Positions 11,629 to 23,095 of a stretch of DNA of 64,000 nt are shown piece after piece. The DNA comes from Arctopsyche grandis (taxonomy: Eukaryota; Arthropoda; Insecta; Trichoptera; Hydropsychidae): the NCBI RefSeq assembly GCF_051622035.1, contig NC_135358.1:7109001-7173000 (forward strand), written 5' to 3'. The notes beneath the pieces are model-generated. The model searched no databases. It saw nothing but the letters and a program-made list of their open reading frames with translations, and was not told the origin of the DNA. How positions within the stretch are numbered: the first letter of the stretch is position 1; each line of letters starts with the position of its first letter. Both the position numbers and the translations under genes were made by a program.

Positions 11629-11640
11629 CCTACATGTATA
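11540..11640. repeat. (TA)n microsatellite
   Basis: About 75 bp of almost pure TA (11542-11617), followed by degenerate TGTATATGCCTACA units to about 11670. It produces spurious YIYIYI frames on both strands. Confidence 0.95.
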
Positions 11641-11689
11641 TGCCTACATATATGTATATGTATATGCCTACAATTTATATTGTAGGCCA

Positions 11690-11883
11690 TTGTGTTACTT
11701 TAGCTATAACTCTATCTGGATTTCTCTTTCTAAAACTCTATCTGGATAATATTGAAATATCTGATAAGAAACGATCGACCTGGAGTCACAAACCAAGGTC
11801 TGGCCAGCAGCTACTAGTGGGAATCGACCCACTCTGTTCGAAAGCATAATATGCTTTCCACAAGTTCACGCTGCTGGTTAATA
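11690..11883 (-). repeat. SINE head and core
   Basis: Reverse-strand copy ending 'acgctgctggttaatat'. It has a box B complement (gggaatcgaccc), 'acctggagtcacaaacc' and 'ctgataagaaacgatcga'. The 3' part beyond about 11690 is missing and replaced by microsatellite. Confidence 0.75.
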
Positions 11884-11939
11884 TACATACATAGGTACGT
11901 ACGTACGTGTATAAGCACTGAGGTATTTTGTATATACGT

Positions 11940-12340
11940 ACATACATTTAATAATAACATTTAGAAGGGGTACACGTTTGCGAGATCGCATTTCCGTTTC
12001 CGTTAATTGATGGTGGCTTTATCGAAGCGCGGCATCTTTATTAATTAATTTCACAAAAGGCAATTTGTCAACGTCACATAATAATAATCGAGCGAGCTCC
12101 GAAAACCGTGCGCGCGGCGGCGAACGTGTTAATACTCCAATTCCGAGGATATATTGCGCGATTATGCTAGTTGTTTTGTAAATTTGCATGTACGGCCATT
12201 TTTCGGCGTCTACGGGTCTGTTTGAAAATAGAATTTCTTATGAATATGATAAAATTTATACGACAAACACTCGCCCGGGCATAACAGGAATCGCTAGCGT
12301 GCGTACAAATTAGACGAGGTAATTATTCATATGAAATATA
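11940..12340. other. GC-rich unique island
   Basis: Contains 'ttattaattaatttcac' beside CpG-rich sequence (cgtgcgcgcggcggcgaacg at about 12108). No coding frame. Homeodomain-type TTAATTAA sites within CpG-rich unique sequence could mark regulatory DNA, but that is inference. Confidence 0.35.
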
Positions 12341-12794
12341 ATATACAGTGCGGCAGAAAAATCTGACTACATTCAAGATGAAATAACCCAACAAAATATA
12401 TTTTATTTCAATAAAAAAATTATATAATAATATTTAACAAACCATGACATCGGATTTAAAAGTAGTGGTCGTGTTGTACACATTTGTGCGTTTGATAAAA
12501 GGTGAATTTTTGAAATCCACGAAGCAAAAAGATCACTCACAACGAACAAACTATCGAACTGCTGCCTCTTATTATTTAACTAGTTTTATGGCCGTTGAAA
12601 TTTCAACGGGTGCTTTCGGATTGATACATGATTTAAAATAAAGTTACAATATGAATAGTAATAATTAGTTGGAATCGGAACTGAAAAAGAAATCGGGAAT
12701 CGGTTATGCCAATTAAATTATACAATAAAAAATAATAACAAAGTTATAAAACCCGAAGTCGAAATCACAATCGGAATCGGATCTGAATATAAAA
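12341..12794. other. Unique sequence, no gene
   Basis: 'tacagtgcggcagaaaaatc' at 12352 resembles the end of a Tc1/mariner-type element, but I found no matching opposite end. The 65-codon frame at 12444-12641 has no recognised domain. Confidence 0.35.
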
Positions 12795-12966
12795 TATACG
12801 TATTTTTACGTACTTTTCTTATGTACTGTTCTATTTAGTCATGTTTTAGTTTTTATTCTTTTATTTTTCATTTGTTTGTCTCTATGTACCATTTCATTTT
12901 TTATGCATTTCTTTATTTTTATGCATTTCTATATATGTGTCTGTTGATTTTTCAATAAATAAATAG
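12795..12966 (+). mobile_element. LINE C 3'-UTR
   Basis: Shares 'atttagtcatgttttagtt', 'catttgtttgtctctatgt' and the terminal 'ctgttgatttttcaataaat' with the LINE C copies at 18.6-18.95 and 52.86-53.11 kb. 5'-truncated, with a short AAATAAATAG tail. Confidence 0.75.
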
Positions 12967-14060
12967 TATTCTGTACGAAAATTGGAACTGTCAAAATCTG
13001 TCCAATCTATAATTTTGATATTTCTTTGAACAAAATCTAACGCAGGAAAATCTTTCTCAAGAACACTTGGGGCTACATGACTTGAATATTCTACTATAAT
13101 TAAGTTTTTAGTCAAATGTTAATACAATTAATCTGAAACAATAAATTTGCTAAAAAAAACGCGTAAAATGTGTAATAATAAGTCTGAATGATCTGAAAAT
13201 TAAATCAATATAAAATTAACAAGAAGTCTCAGTAAGATTTAACCGGGTATGAAACAGCGGAATAATCTATACATAAGGTGTACAGACATACATATATGTA
13301 TGTAAATAGTATGTACCTACCGAAATAAAACTCCAATCAACGTAATTTTCGATACTAATTATCAAGCAATGTAACGGGGGTTTCGGGGTTGGTATTTAAT
13401 TTACAAAATCGTCAGGCTTCCCCGTCTTCGTATAATAAATAAAATAAAATACAATTCCGCCTTGTTTACGATACCGAGTACGTACAAAAGAGTAAACTAA
13501 TTTCGGTAAGGCATCGTTGAAAATTACTTAGCGGAAATATACATTTTGAATAGGAAAAACTTTTCGAGCTGTATTAAAAAGTATTTTAGGGGGTATAATT
13601 CGAATGTTGCCGGATGAACTTGCGATTAATTATAAAGTAGTCCAGCGGCGAGAATTTTCTCCCGGGAAATCTTTTCTCGAAAGTAATTAAAATATGCACG
13701 CGCTTTACGTATGTATGTGTGGGTGTATTTTTCTACATTTTGCACCGAGAGCCGAGTTGCATAGCATTAAAATGTCTAGAAAAATAATTACACAGCAGCG
13801 GAGCTTTACCGACGTCTGGGGACATACAATACATACATATGTATGTACATACGTACATACAAAAAAATTTGCAACAAGTCAAATGACAACTTCGTACATA
13901 TTATGCACATGTACTCGTACATATACGTAATATGTGTGCAGTAGTTCGCCGATGATGCGCTCGAGTGCATCTCGTAAACCCTTTCACCGAGAATAAGGGT
14001 TCGTTTAATTGAACGACTTCCGCGTAACGGAAATTACGCTTAAACACAGATGAACAAAAT
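12967..14060. other. Unique sequence, no gene
   Basis: AT-rich with a few CpG-rich patches (13360-13700, 13930-14060) and ACATACATATGTATGT microsatellites at about 13285 and 13830-13860. Confidence 0.4.
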
Positions 14061-14061
14061 T

Positions 14062-14101
14062 GGCGTCGTTTTACGAGGAAAGCCATTCTCGTAAAACGGC
14101 C
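14062..14101. other. Perfect 11-bp inverted repeat
   Basis: CGTTTTACGAG (14067-14077) is followed after 10 nt by CTCGTAAAACG (14088-14098), with outer GGC/GCC pairing after a 2-nt bulge. It lies in unique CpG-rich sequence. Confidence 0.7.
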
Positions 14102-14526
14102 ACGGCTTGTGGTCGCCTAATGAGGTACAAGACCTTAAGTGCACGTTGCACTTGCGTCTCCAAGCAACCCCATTCGTTCGATTTACATCAATATTATAAT
14201 ATTTTACGATTTCATCACTATTCGAGAATAATCACCGCAGGCACTATTTTATATATGTATGTATGTATTTGTAAAAGATTTTAATTATATTTATATCTTA
14301 TCTTTTGGAATCGAAACGTCACCGTTCTGTAAATATGTACCTATATATTTAGCGGTTCAAAAATTGGAAACGAAATTTTTATGGCAGATGGATACAAATT
14401 AAACTTTGTATAAATCGATGAAGAAAACTAAATATGTATATAAATACATATTGCATGTTTGATGTACTTTCACTACAGACACCAACCATGTATAGTACAT
14501 ATGTTTATAACCATGTATAGTAAAAG

Positions 14527-14934
14527 ATTTAGAAAAAATGCAAAAAATACAGAATAAAGCTATGAGAGCTGTTTTGAATGTGAGTAGATTTAAGAGTATT
14601 GGAAGTATGTTAGATGAATTAGGATGGATGAGTATTATAATTAGTCTAAATATTAGTAAATTGTCTTTTGTTTATATGTAAGTTAGATCATAAGTTATTA
14701 CCTAAGTATTTTGATGATTATATAATAAGGAATAGAGATAAACATAGTTTTTATACTAGAAATAAGGACAAACTAGTTGTAAGTAGAGTAAGAAAGAATA
14801 AGACGGCTGGGGGTGTTTTTCACAGGGGTGTGCTCATGTATAATGCCCTCCCTGAGTGCGTCAGGTCTGCTAAAAACATGGATGCATTCCTGCGAGGTGC
14901 GAAGAGACACCTCTGTGAGGGACAGTACATATAA
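14527..14934 (+). pseudogene. LINE E ORF2 C-terminal fragment
   Basis: Two frames join into one LINE C-terminus. The first (14527-14682) reads LEKMQKIQNKAMRAVLNV..., the 'QNKAxR' block seen after the reverse transcriptase in jockey/CR1-group elements. The second (from about 14668 to a stop at 14934) continues LDHKLLPKYFDDYI, then KTAGGVFHRGVLMYNALPEC and a short tail. The overlap near 14668-14682 shows a one-base frame change. The 'LLPKYF' and 'YNALPE' blocks are common to the ends of insect LINE ORF2 proteins. Catalytic domains are absent, so this is not functional. Confidence 0.75.
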
Positions 14935-15030
14935 GTTAATTATAAATTTTAGAGTTAAGTATAATAATTAAGATGTATTTTTAAATTAGCTTGATAGCTA
15001 AAATATATATAAATAAATAAATAAATAAAT
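14527..15030 (+). mobile_element. LINE E 3' end
   Basis: A 5'-truncated non-LTR element: an ORF2 C-terminus broken by one frameshift, then an AT-rich UTR ending in (TAAA)n at about 15008-15030. No other copy of this family was seen in the window. Confidence 0.7.
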
Positions 15031-17340
15031 ATGTAGATGATGATATACTATTTACATATTTTATTCTACATACTATTTTCCAGCATTGACAACAAATCGT
15101 AAAAACTTACGGCCAAAACATTAAAGAGCAATGAATCATTCGCAAACCTTATAAATGAAACTGGAAAGACTTCCTTCAAGCTCTCGCTATGCTCCTTTTA
15201 CAATTTTCATTGAAAATTTCAAAGAAAGCTCTCGACGTCTCGGCGCTGAAAACAATATAGCCTCTCATGAGTATTTTCATTTTCAAGTAATTTTTATATG
15301 TACGTAGGCAATATATGTATATGTATGTTTACATATGTAAATACATACATACATACAGTGAGTAGAAATATTTTTTAATAATTAAACTCGATTATGCATA
15401 TAAAATATTGTATGCAAAAAAGTAGCAGTAGCTCTTGTTTTCGACTATTTTTTTCGACCCATTTAGTATGTATGCTTTCCACGAAATAAAACCAGTATGA
15501 TTGTTGTATGAATATCATGTAAATAGAAAAAAATAACAAATTTAATAAACCGGAAGTGTCCACACGGTTTTTTCCACACTACTTTGCTTATAATGTCTAA
15601 ACTTTATATTTTATTTTTAAGAATTACTTTTTCTAAAAACAGTATTTCATTATTTTATGGTTATAATCTACATATATAATTAATTAAGTAATTAAGTAAT
15701 TAAGTAATGAAAAAAAAAGAACAAAGTGAAACAACCGGAAGTATAAAATTTGTCTTGTATGAGTTTCTCTATATTAGCGCTCAAACGAGAACGTTTTCAT
15801 AGCCGGTATGTGTGCCTCATTATCCAATTTAGTTTTTGATACTTTTAATATTCCACAAATACATAAAAACATATGTTCATCAGTTCGGTAATTATTCCGC
15901 ACAAAGCGATCTCACACACGTCACTCAAATTTTGATCACGGAACATCTGGCACCCAAAAAATCTATGCATCGAGAGTTATCCACGCGAACTATTATTAGT
16001 AAGATAGTTCGCATATCAACTCAAGTGTCAGATATCCTGTATTCACGATTTTCGCGGCAATGATTGTCGTGTGCGTGATCGCAATGTGCGAAATAGTCCG
16101 TCTACCGGATTGGTCACATCTGATTTTTTTCTTCAATGGCAACTTAGTTGTAGGAAAATAATATTTAGCAATATGTATCCAATCTTAACTTAATTAATTT
16201 AAGCAATCGGCATTCAAATATAATAAAAAGCCTTTAAAAAAGGTGTTATTTCTAAACGATAAAATCACTTAAAAATTCCAAAATCCAATCATTCAAAATA
16301 TACCCAAACCAGCACTTTATTATATCTATATATACCTCATTATATTGGCACGACTTGTATATATAGGTACATAATTTCCTCGATTTTAGCACATTTTATT
16401 GAATCTATGTAAATGTTAGGTCATTCATATTCGAATAAAACTAGAAAACTGTATTTCTACAAGCGCAAATAAACTTTAAACAATGTGCGCCAGTTGTAAT
16501 ATAACAATTCAGTTTTGACAGTGCTGATTTTTTTACGAACGCTTTAGAATTCAATTTACTAGTCGAGTGACGTTTTCACGAAAACCTAACCACTTCATCG
16601 AACCTGTTACCAACTTATAGTTGAGATATTTTGACCAGTTTGAATGTACACAATTTGCTGGATCCCGGAAGAATGAACTGAATTGCATTGAATAGTGGCG
16701 CAGTTTCGAGAAATCTTAATTTTCAAAGGCGCCCATGAAGAACTTACGCAATCGATTTTAACAAAAGGGGATTAGCACCCTTGGATAATATACAAATACC
16801 CCTTGACGTGTTTTGTGGAATTCTATTGCGTCAGTTCCCCAGCATCTTTGAAAGTTTTGATGTATCGAGAGTGCGATCACCTAATTCGTCACATGTATGA
16901 ACCCACATACATGGGTTAGACGGAATATAGTACAACTGAAAATACACTTCTACACACTATAATAGTATTTGGTACTAGTTTAGATGGAATGTATTTCAAG
17001 TAGTCAAATATATCACAACTGCAAGCTACAATTCAACTGTAAAATACACCTATACACAGATATTGTACATCTGAATTCACCACACCTGCACTTCACCACC
17101 TGCAATAGTTCAATCGGAACATTGTCCAAGCGAGGAAGCCTTTTTGTATTGAAGTCACCTTATTCAGTTTGCAAACGTAATTGTAAACTCATTTCCGCTG
17201 GCTTCAGCACGTTCGCGACTTACCTACAAAGCGCTTCCAAAGTGGGATTAAACTTTTGATTTGGCCCCGGTGTGTCACGAGAGCCTTAATCGCACACGCA
17301 GCCTCTCTCACAGACACAAAAACACACACGACTTGTATAT
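15031..17340. other. Unique sequence, no gene
   Basis: No recognised element. ATACATACATACA microsatellites near 15330-15358. Two CCGGAAGT occurrences (about 15550 and 15735) with T-rich spacing resemble the pattern at 61.56-61.86 kb. Frames at 15836-16063 and 16984-17259 carry no motif. Confidence 0.4.
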
Positions 17341-17385
17341 GTAGGTACATACATTCATATATGCATATACATACATACATACGTA

Positions 17386-17593
17386 CAGTGGGCTGGAGCG
17401 AAAAACGAAAATTTTGGATATCTCCAACCTAACCGAATGATTTTTGTCAAGATAAATCGATTTATCTTAGGCACACGACATAGTTTAAAATCGACAGTTT
17501 TTTTTAATTCAACTTTCCCTTGACCCGACGCAAATTTTCAACTAGGTCCGTCGCGGGAAATCCTAAATTTTCATTTCACTCTCCAACCCAATG
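17386..17593. mobile_element. TA-flanked MITE (Tc1/mariner-like)
   Basis: The left terminus CAGTGGGCTGGAGCGAAAAA and the reverse complement of the right terminus, CATTGGGTTGGAGAGTGAAA, form imperfect inverted repeats of about 35 bp that extend into GAAAATTT. Each is directly flanked by TA (17384-17385 and 17594-17595). At 208 bp with no ORF, this fits a miniature Tc1/mariner-superfamily element. A possible diverged relative starts at 50.29 kb. Confidence 0.75.
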
Positions 17594-17595
17594 TA

Positions 17596-18019
17596 CAGGG
17601 TGTTGCCGCTAGTGTGGGGCGTGTTTGTGTTTGCGGATATGTGTGTACAGCCGGGCTTAACTGTATTAAAAGTTTTATTTACCCTCTCGACACACTGTAT
17701 GCTCAGACATTCGAGTAGTAAAGCAAAAACAAATATAAAGTTTTATATTAGTATATGGAAACAAAGCGTGCAAGCCAACCAGTAAATATTTGCACGCCTA
17801 CGTACATTGTACATAGACACCCCCGCATTCGTGCATTTCTACCCCCTGTCTGATTGTCTCGTGATGTGTGATGTTGTTTTAAATGATATCGTTGTAATTT
17901 GAATATATGTAGATATGTATTTATGTATGTATGTATGTAGCATCTTGACAGTGTACAGTGCATAGATATTTCCTGTTTAAGCTGAGCTTTTATGTAGATA
18001 TGTATACGAATATACTTTG
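17596..18019. other. Unique sequence, no gene
   Basis: Contains a TATGTATGTATGTATG microsatellite near 17920-17940. Reverse frame 17748-18074 is not recognisable. Confidence 0.4.
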
Positions 18020-18235
18020 TCCGGTAGTAACGAAGAAAAAATAAAAAGACGTATGAAATTAGGATGGAGTGCATTTCGACGAATGAACCGAGTTTTTAAA
18101 TCAAAAATACCATTTTGCCTGAAGAAAAAGATCTTCGATCAATGTGTTTTGCAATGTGATGACGTATGGATGTGAAACTTGGAAATTGAACGCCAAGTTA
18201 CTACACAAAGTCCAATGCACTCGTTAACATTTACA
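18020..18235 (+). pseudogene. RTE reverse-transcriptase fragment
   Basis: Plus-strand translation gives KIKRRMKLGWSAFRRMN, then FKSKIPFCLKKKIFDQCVL, followed after a one-base frameshift near 18155 by MTYGCETWKLNAKLLHKVQC. This is the C-terminal part of RTE-clade LINE reverse transcriptases (the 'I..R...W.AFGR', 'DQCVLPVLTYGCETW' region). It is internal to the ORF, without the catalytic YxDD box and without the 3' end. The same family's 3' end appears at 54.9-55.4 kb. Confidence 0.8.
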
Positions 18236-18239
18236 TCGG

Positions 18240-18945
18240 AATCTTGCATCAGATCAAATAACAGCTGGTTATTCATAAATATTTTCTGTTCCCGATATTT
18301 TAAAAATCCTATCCTTTAACAATCTTTCTGTCAGGCAGGCGATGACTCACTGATGCTACATTATTGTTTAAGCTCCTAAAAGGTTTCCTTGATTGTTCCG
18401 ATTTACTGAGTAAGGTTGGTTTAAGGATCCCAGTTAGGTATTCTAGATAAGTTGCACTCTTTTCATTTAATCCTTTCAAAACCGATTCCCTAAAATATTC
18501 CTATCTACAGCGTGTTTATCGTATGCTTTTACGGGGAGCTGAATGAGGTTGATCTATTCGGTATTTCCTTACATCAATTCAGGACTGCCATGAGGATAGT
18601 CTTGATTGATTGATCCATTTACATTTCTATTTCTAGTATGTATTCTTTAGCCAATTATATTATATCACTTTATGTTTATGTTATTATATTATATCACTTT
18701 ATGTTTATGTATGTAATTATATTATATCACTTTATGTTTAATTATGCATTGTCCTATCTAGTCACATTTTAGTTTTAATTATTTTTTATTTCATTTGTTT
18801 GTCTATATGTATTAGATATATTATGTATTTTGTAAAAATCTATAATTGGGCTCAGATGTTTTTTGCTATATTTATTCTTTGTTTTTATGAATTTCTACAT
18901 CTGAGGCCTGTTGATTTTTTAATAAATAAATAAATAAATACGCGG
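18240..18945 (+). mobile_element. LINE C 3' end with ORF remnant
   Basis: The coding remnant (about 18340-18600) encodes a decayed ORF2 C-terminus with blocks such as RFLDCSDLLSKVGLRIP and NPFKTDSLKYSYLQRVYR, interrupted by several stops. A long AT-rich 3'-UTR follows, in which 'attatattatatcacttta' occurs about three times (18655-18738), then 'cctgttgattttttaataaa' and TAAA repeats. The copy at 28.47-29.12 kb on the other strand keeps the same order. Confidence 0.75.
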
Positions 18946-19230
18946 CTTTCCACAAACCCAATTAAACATTGGTATAACTTACTTTTTTCACTCTCATTTA
19001 TTCTTATCTCATGTAAACTTAATATTACAAGCTATTATATTTTAAGTATTCATTTTTTTTAATTCACTTACATATATGTACATACATTATTACGTTAAAG
19101 CATGAAAACAAAAGCAGAAATTGTTCTTAGTCGTTTTTAACTCACATACCTCTTGACAGATCATTTCCAAAAATTTAATTCTTCATTTTAGAAGCCTTTT
19201 TTAATTTAACTATCCCCAAACCACCCCTGT
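18946..19230. other. AT-rich, no feature
   Basis: Nothing recognisable beyond ATATATGTACATACAT near 19070. Confidence 0.4.
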
Positions 19231-19239
19231 CCCCTTGCT

Positions 19240-19411
19240 AGGTCTCACTGTTATAGATAAATCTGCATCTGTCATCCATAGATCGTGATAAGTTCAGATA
19301 TGATGATGGCAATGTTTTTCCACCATGGTTTTTTCCACATTTCATTACGTACCCCCAAAACAACCCCTCACATTCACTTGGGAGTATGCGTACCCCAGTT
19401 GGCAATCGCTG
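19240..19411 (-). mobile_element. Fragment of hAT-like transposon end
   Basis: On the reverse strand the right edge reads CAGCGATTGCCAACTGGGGT and continues with ACGCATACTCCC and GGGGGTACG. This CAG...CCAA...GGGGTACGC layout is typical of hAT (Charlie-like) termini. The following 8 bp are CACTACAT; no duplicate of this and no second terminus were found, so only one end is supported. Confidence 0.4.
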
Positions 19412-20000
19412 CACTACATAATATTTTGAAAATTTCAAATATGTAATCTTATTTCAACCCTTCCACAAAAGTTGACAGTAAATAAAAATTTAAATATCAT
19501 ATAGGCAAGAAAGGGCCGCGCGTACACCTGAGCGATCAACTTAATTTTCCAGGGGTGCTAAGGGGCGCCATTACTATCACCCTCGAGTGGTGCCTCTTTA
19601 TTATTTACATACAGAGACCTCCACCCGACCCTGGCAAGGTCTGCAAAGGTTTGCTCGGGCCAGATTATCGCACGTGCTTCCAAGTCAAACACGTGTCCTT
19701 CACCATACTGCAGACACAGAACTTCAATTAAAATTATTTTTTATTATAAAAGCGTTCAACACTTACACTAAACGTAAGTCGAAATCAATGTCGGCTCGGC
19801 GATAATGCTCGAAAGCACTAAAGCACTAAGGCACATCGCGATCGAGCTGGCTTAATTTTAAATTAAATTTCCAAATACACATTTTCCAGTCGAAATTAGC
19901 TCCGACTTTTTAACCATTCATTTTCATCTGGAAAATGCGAGTTTTTATCTTATTCCCTCCACCTCCGTCTTCTTATTTTTTGAAGTCTTTCTTAATTTCA
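19412..20000. other. Unique sequence, no gene
   Basis: Moderate GC at 19515-19850; no gene recognised. Confidence 0.4.
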
Positions 20001-20615
20001 AAAGTACACGTTAAAAAAATACGCGAGGCAGTTGAAAGCTGTCTCCTCCGTTTAAGAGGCAACCTTATCTCGCCCGACCTGGCCGCGAGTTAAAAAAAAT
20101 AAAAAAAATTAAAAAAAGGACGATGAAGGGAACGAGAAATCGAGAGAAAGAGAGGGAGGGAACGTTCGCCAGACGACTGAATAATACTTCGGGGGCTCAG
20201 CCTTAATTACGGTGCGGACTGGACGCGATAATCCCCGCCGCAGGACCACTAAACACACAGGACTCCGTGTAAAAATAAAGCGACGGGCTTAATTTGTTTT
20301 TGTCGTTGACATTTATATCGTCTCGTAAAAAGAGTCGCCGCTTTGAGGGTTGAATGCAAACGTGTGTGTGTGAGAGCGCGAGTGCCGTAAAGCGCTTTTC
20401 CGCACGCACACATTTCAAAGACAGGGTTAGACGCGGGGAGGAAGGGGTGGGGTGGGTGTAGGGGCCGCTCTCGTCAAATTAACCCTTCAGGAGAACAAGG
20501 GCCTCTCGAGAAAAGTCCCGGCCGGATGGTCCCTCGGGGGGCCGAGCTAAAGGGCCCGCGTCGGGTCCCCAGCGCGTGCACTAAAGTGGTGAGAGTTAAT
20601 GGAGTTTATTATCCG
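20001..20615. other. CpG-rich unique island with G-runs
   Basis: One of the most CpG-rich stretches of the window, with 'ccggccggatggtccctcgg' near 20518 and a G-rich strand at 20433-20464 (four or more runs of three or more G). No coding frame with recognisable motifs. Candidate regulatory or promoter-proximal DNA by composition only. Confidence 0.35.
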
Positions 20616-21264
20616 AAGAAGACTGCTTGATGATCCTCAACTGCTAGATTCTATTCTAGATATAACCCTTTCTTATCAACGGGTATTATGAATGATTTTC
20701 AATTTAAAGCTATAATCACTAACACATATGTACGTACATATGTATATTATATTGACATGTAGCGGCCTTAGAAAGTGATGGTGATATCTTCAAGAACAAA
20801 TTAATCAGATCACATTTTGCATATGAAAATGATAATTCAGTAAAGCTTTATTCTAGTTAAATGTACGTCCGAAGTTAATTATTTGACTTTTAGTGGTTTT
20901 TCAATTGACATTTCAAAGGGTGGAATTCAAAAGGTGTTGATACATGATTTTAAATTATAGCTAAAATTAAAAGTCATGCTATTTCGTAAAGTCGAATAAG
21001 AACTAAACTGTTATAAAAATTGTCGACTTGGTATAATTTGGTCCAAGAACATCACTAGCGGATGCAGAACATGGGGGTGGGGGGTGGAGAAAAGCATTCA
21101 TATTGAAAATATAACGCATTAAATGTTATTTTTTGTGGCCTATTACTTTTCTTATAAGCCACAAATTATGTAAAATTTAAATAGAGGTTTGTAATATTAT
21201 ATGTATTTTAAACAAATACAAATTTGTCGTGATTAATATATTTAAATGTGAAAAATTAAAACCT
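20616..21264. other. AT-rich, no feature
   Basis: An ACATATGTACGTACATATGT palindromic microsatellite near 20725. No gene. Confidence 0.4.
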
Positions 21265-21269
21265 GTATA

Positions 21270-21499
21270 TCTAATATATAATCTAATGTATATCTAATAT
21301 ATTATTAGAGACTTTTTATGTACGTTTGTTCGTAAATCAGTGAGGTTTAATTTAATAAAAAAAAAACAAATGAATATCCAAATAAATTTAAATAAAATAA
21401 AATTATTCAAATAAATTTAATAAAATGTTTACTATTAGATTGGCCATGTTTAAGCGGTTTATATTACAAATACCGAGCGTAGCCGGGTAAAAACACTAG
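21270..21499 (+). mobile_element. Non-autonomous Helitron (H1 copy 2)
   Basis: The start is ambiguous because TCTAATATAT occurs at 21270 and again at 21293. The body matches other H1 copies ('ctattagattggccatgttt'). It ends 'accgagcgtagccgggtaa', then AAACACTAG followed by T (21500). Confidence 0.75.
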
Positions 21500-21529
21500 T
21501 GTACTATGTATAAAAATGAGCTTTTATAT

Positions 21530-21786
21530 ACGATAGTAGCATAAGTCCACTTTCCTTCATTTCGAGAAATATTTCGCAAAATATTAAATATAATGTTTTG
21601 AAGCCATATTTAAAAATACTGGTTTCCTGTAATAAGTTTATTCTTCTTTTCCGAGATTCTGGACATATAGAATTAAAATAAATAACAACAGTTTATGAAT
21701 TAAGTAAAACAGAAATTCTTTTTTTGGAACTAAAAATTGGACTTCTTCCACTTTCAAATATAACGACTCTAAGAGACTAAGATCTT
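21530..21786 (+). mobile_element. hAT-1 interior, uninterrupted copy
   Basis: Matches three separated pieces of hAT-1: 'agaaatatttcgcaaaa' (1411), 'ccgagattctg' (1731) and 'ccactttcaaatataacg' (2717). Here they are contiguous, which shows where LINE pieces entered the first copy. No termini are visible here. Confidence 0.65.
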
Positions 21787-21788
21787 TT

Positions 21789-21844
21789 CTTAGACATAGA
21801 CTCTAAATTTCGACTCTATGTCTAAGAGAGGGGGGGGGGGGGGG
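21789..21844. other. Hairpin followed by G15 tract
   Basis: CTTAGACATAGA (21789-21800) and TCTATGTCTAAG (21814-21825) form a stem. A run of 15 G follows at 21830-21844. Confidence 0.7.
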
Positions 21845-22150
21845 CGCAGCTAAAGTTCTTTAAATTTCCATATTACATACACAGCCTATGTAGTAAAGTT
21901 TATGAGTAGCTAAAACATCAGTTTTTGAATAGATTTATCGGCCGTCAGTACATTTTAATATTGAAAAATGCAAAAGATCAGTTATGAAAAGTGACAACAG
22001 CTATAATAATTTATAAGTAAGATTCATGTAAGAAATATATCTAACATATTACATGTAAGCTAGTTTTAGTACAAATCTTTGATCTGTATAGGAGATAATA
22101 CTTATTAAAAAGAGAAGATCAAATCTGAATTTCAGTAATTTATTCAATGT
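21845..22150. other. AT-rich, no feature
   Basis: Nothing recognisable. Confidence 0.4.
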
Positions 22151-22154
22151 TCAA

Positions 22155-22335
22155 GATTCAGTGTGATAGGATTAACAGTACATGAATTACATAGACACAC
22201 ACATACTCATTTTTTACACACACATTTTTTTCTAAGCCATGAAAATATGATCATACGACTCTGAGCTCAAATCAGTCAAAATCTCGAGATCGGATTTTTA
22301 AAAGATCATAAAATGTCTTATATTATGTATTACTA
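22155..22335 (+). repeat. Dispersed repeat R2, copy 1
   Basis: Shares 'acacacatttttttcta', 'catgaaaatatgatca' and 'aatcagtcaaaatctcgag' with 57.03-57.19 kb (plus) and 61.33-61.50 kb (minus). The most diverged of the three copies. Class unknown. Confidence 0.6.
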
Positions 22336-23095
22336 CTTATATACATACATAGATAAATTAAAAATATGTGTCTATGTGAAAGCTTGAAAGTTCAATGACT
22401 TTTTGATTTGATTTTATTATTAGGAAAATTTAATTAAAATTCCCATATGTATATAATATGAATACTACATAGAATCAATTAAGATACACGAATTATTTTG
22501 TTACCAAGTCATAATAAATGGAATAGGTAGACTTGTAATTTGAAAGGCTTATTTATATATCTCAAAATATATGTACGTATAAATTGCGACATTATATGAT
22601 ACTTCCGTCAAATTATAAATGATATATTTAAATTAGATATAAATGTTTATGTATTTCAAAGACTCACCGACAATTAAAAGCAGAGAAATGTTATCATTAT
22701 AACATTTCTCCGATTGTAAGTAGCTAGTTATGTAGAACAATTTGTAATGATGTGAGACGATAACAGCTTTAATAACCGCGTCTGAAAATCACAACAGGAA
22801 ATATAATAGATTAAAAATAAATGATAAAAATTATGCAAATCATCATCAAATTTCGTAAAGATTTGTTTTGCAAAATGTAAAAGGAATTAAATGAAAATTA
22901 CCAAACCTGAAATGTATCAACGAGTGAAAATCCCGAACTTTATAAAATTTGTTTATGAAAAAATTTCTGTTGTTTTTCATTTAAATTTGAATGTTTTTAT
23001 TTATTCTATGCAAACCTAATTTCAATCGTTAAATGATTTATGATATTTTAATAGCATGTATCTTGGAAATTTCGCATGAATATACATACATAACA
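22336..23095. other. AT-rich; one short perfect hairpin
   Basis: The only structure is GAGAAATGTTAT/ATAACATTTCTC at 22683-22710 with a 4-nt loop. No gene. Confidence 0.45.

Noticed and set aside
11487..11849. 120-codon frame with a YIYIYI core
   Set aside because: It is the translation of a pure TA microsatellite running into a SINE; the reverse frame and the frames at 37973-38558 have the same cause.
12352..12372. Tc1/mariner-type left end
   Set aside because: No complementary right end or transposase fragment within several kb, so not called as an element.
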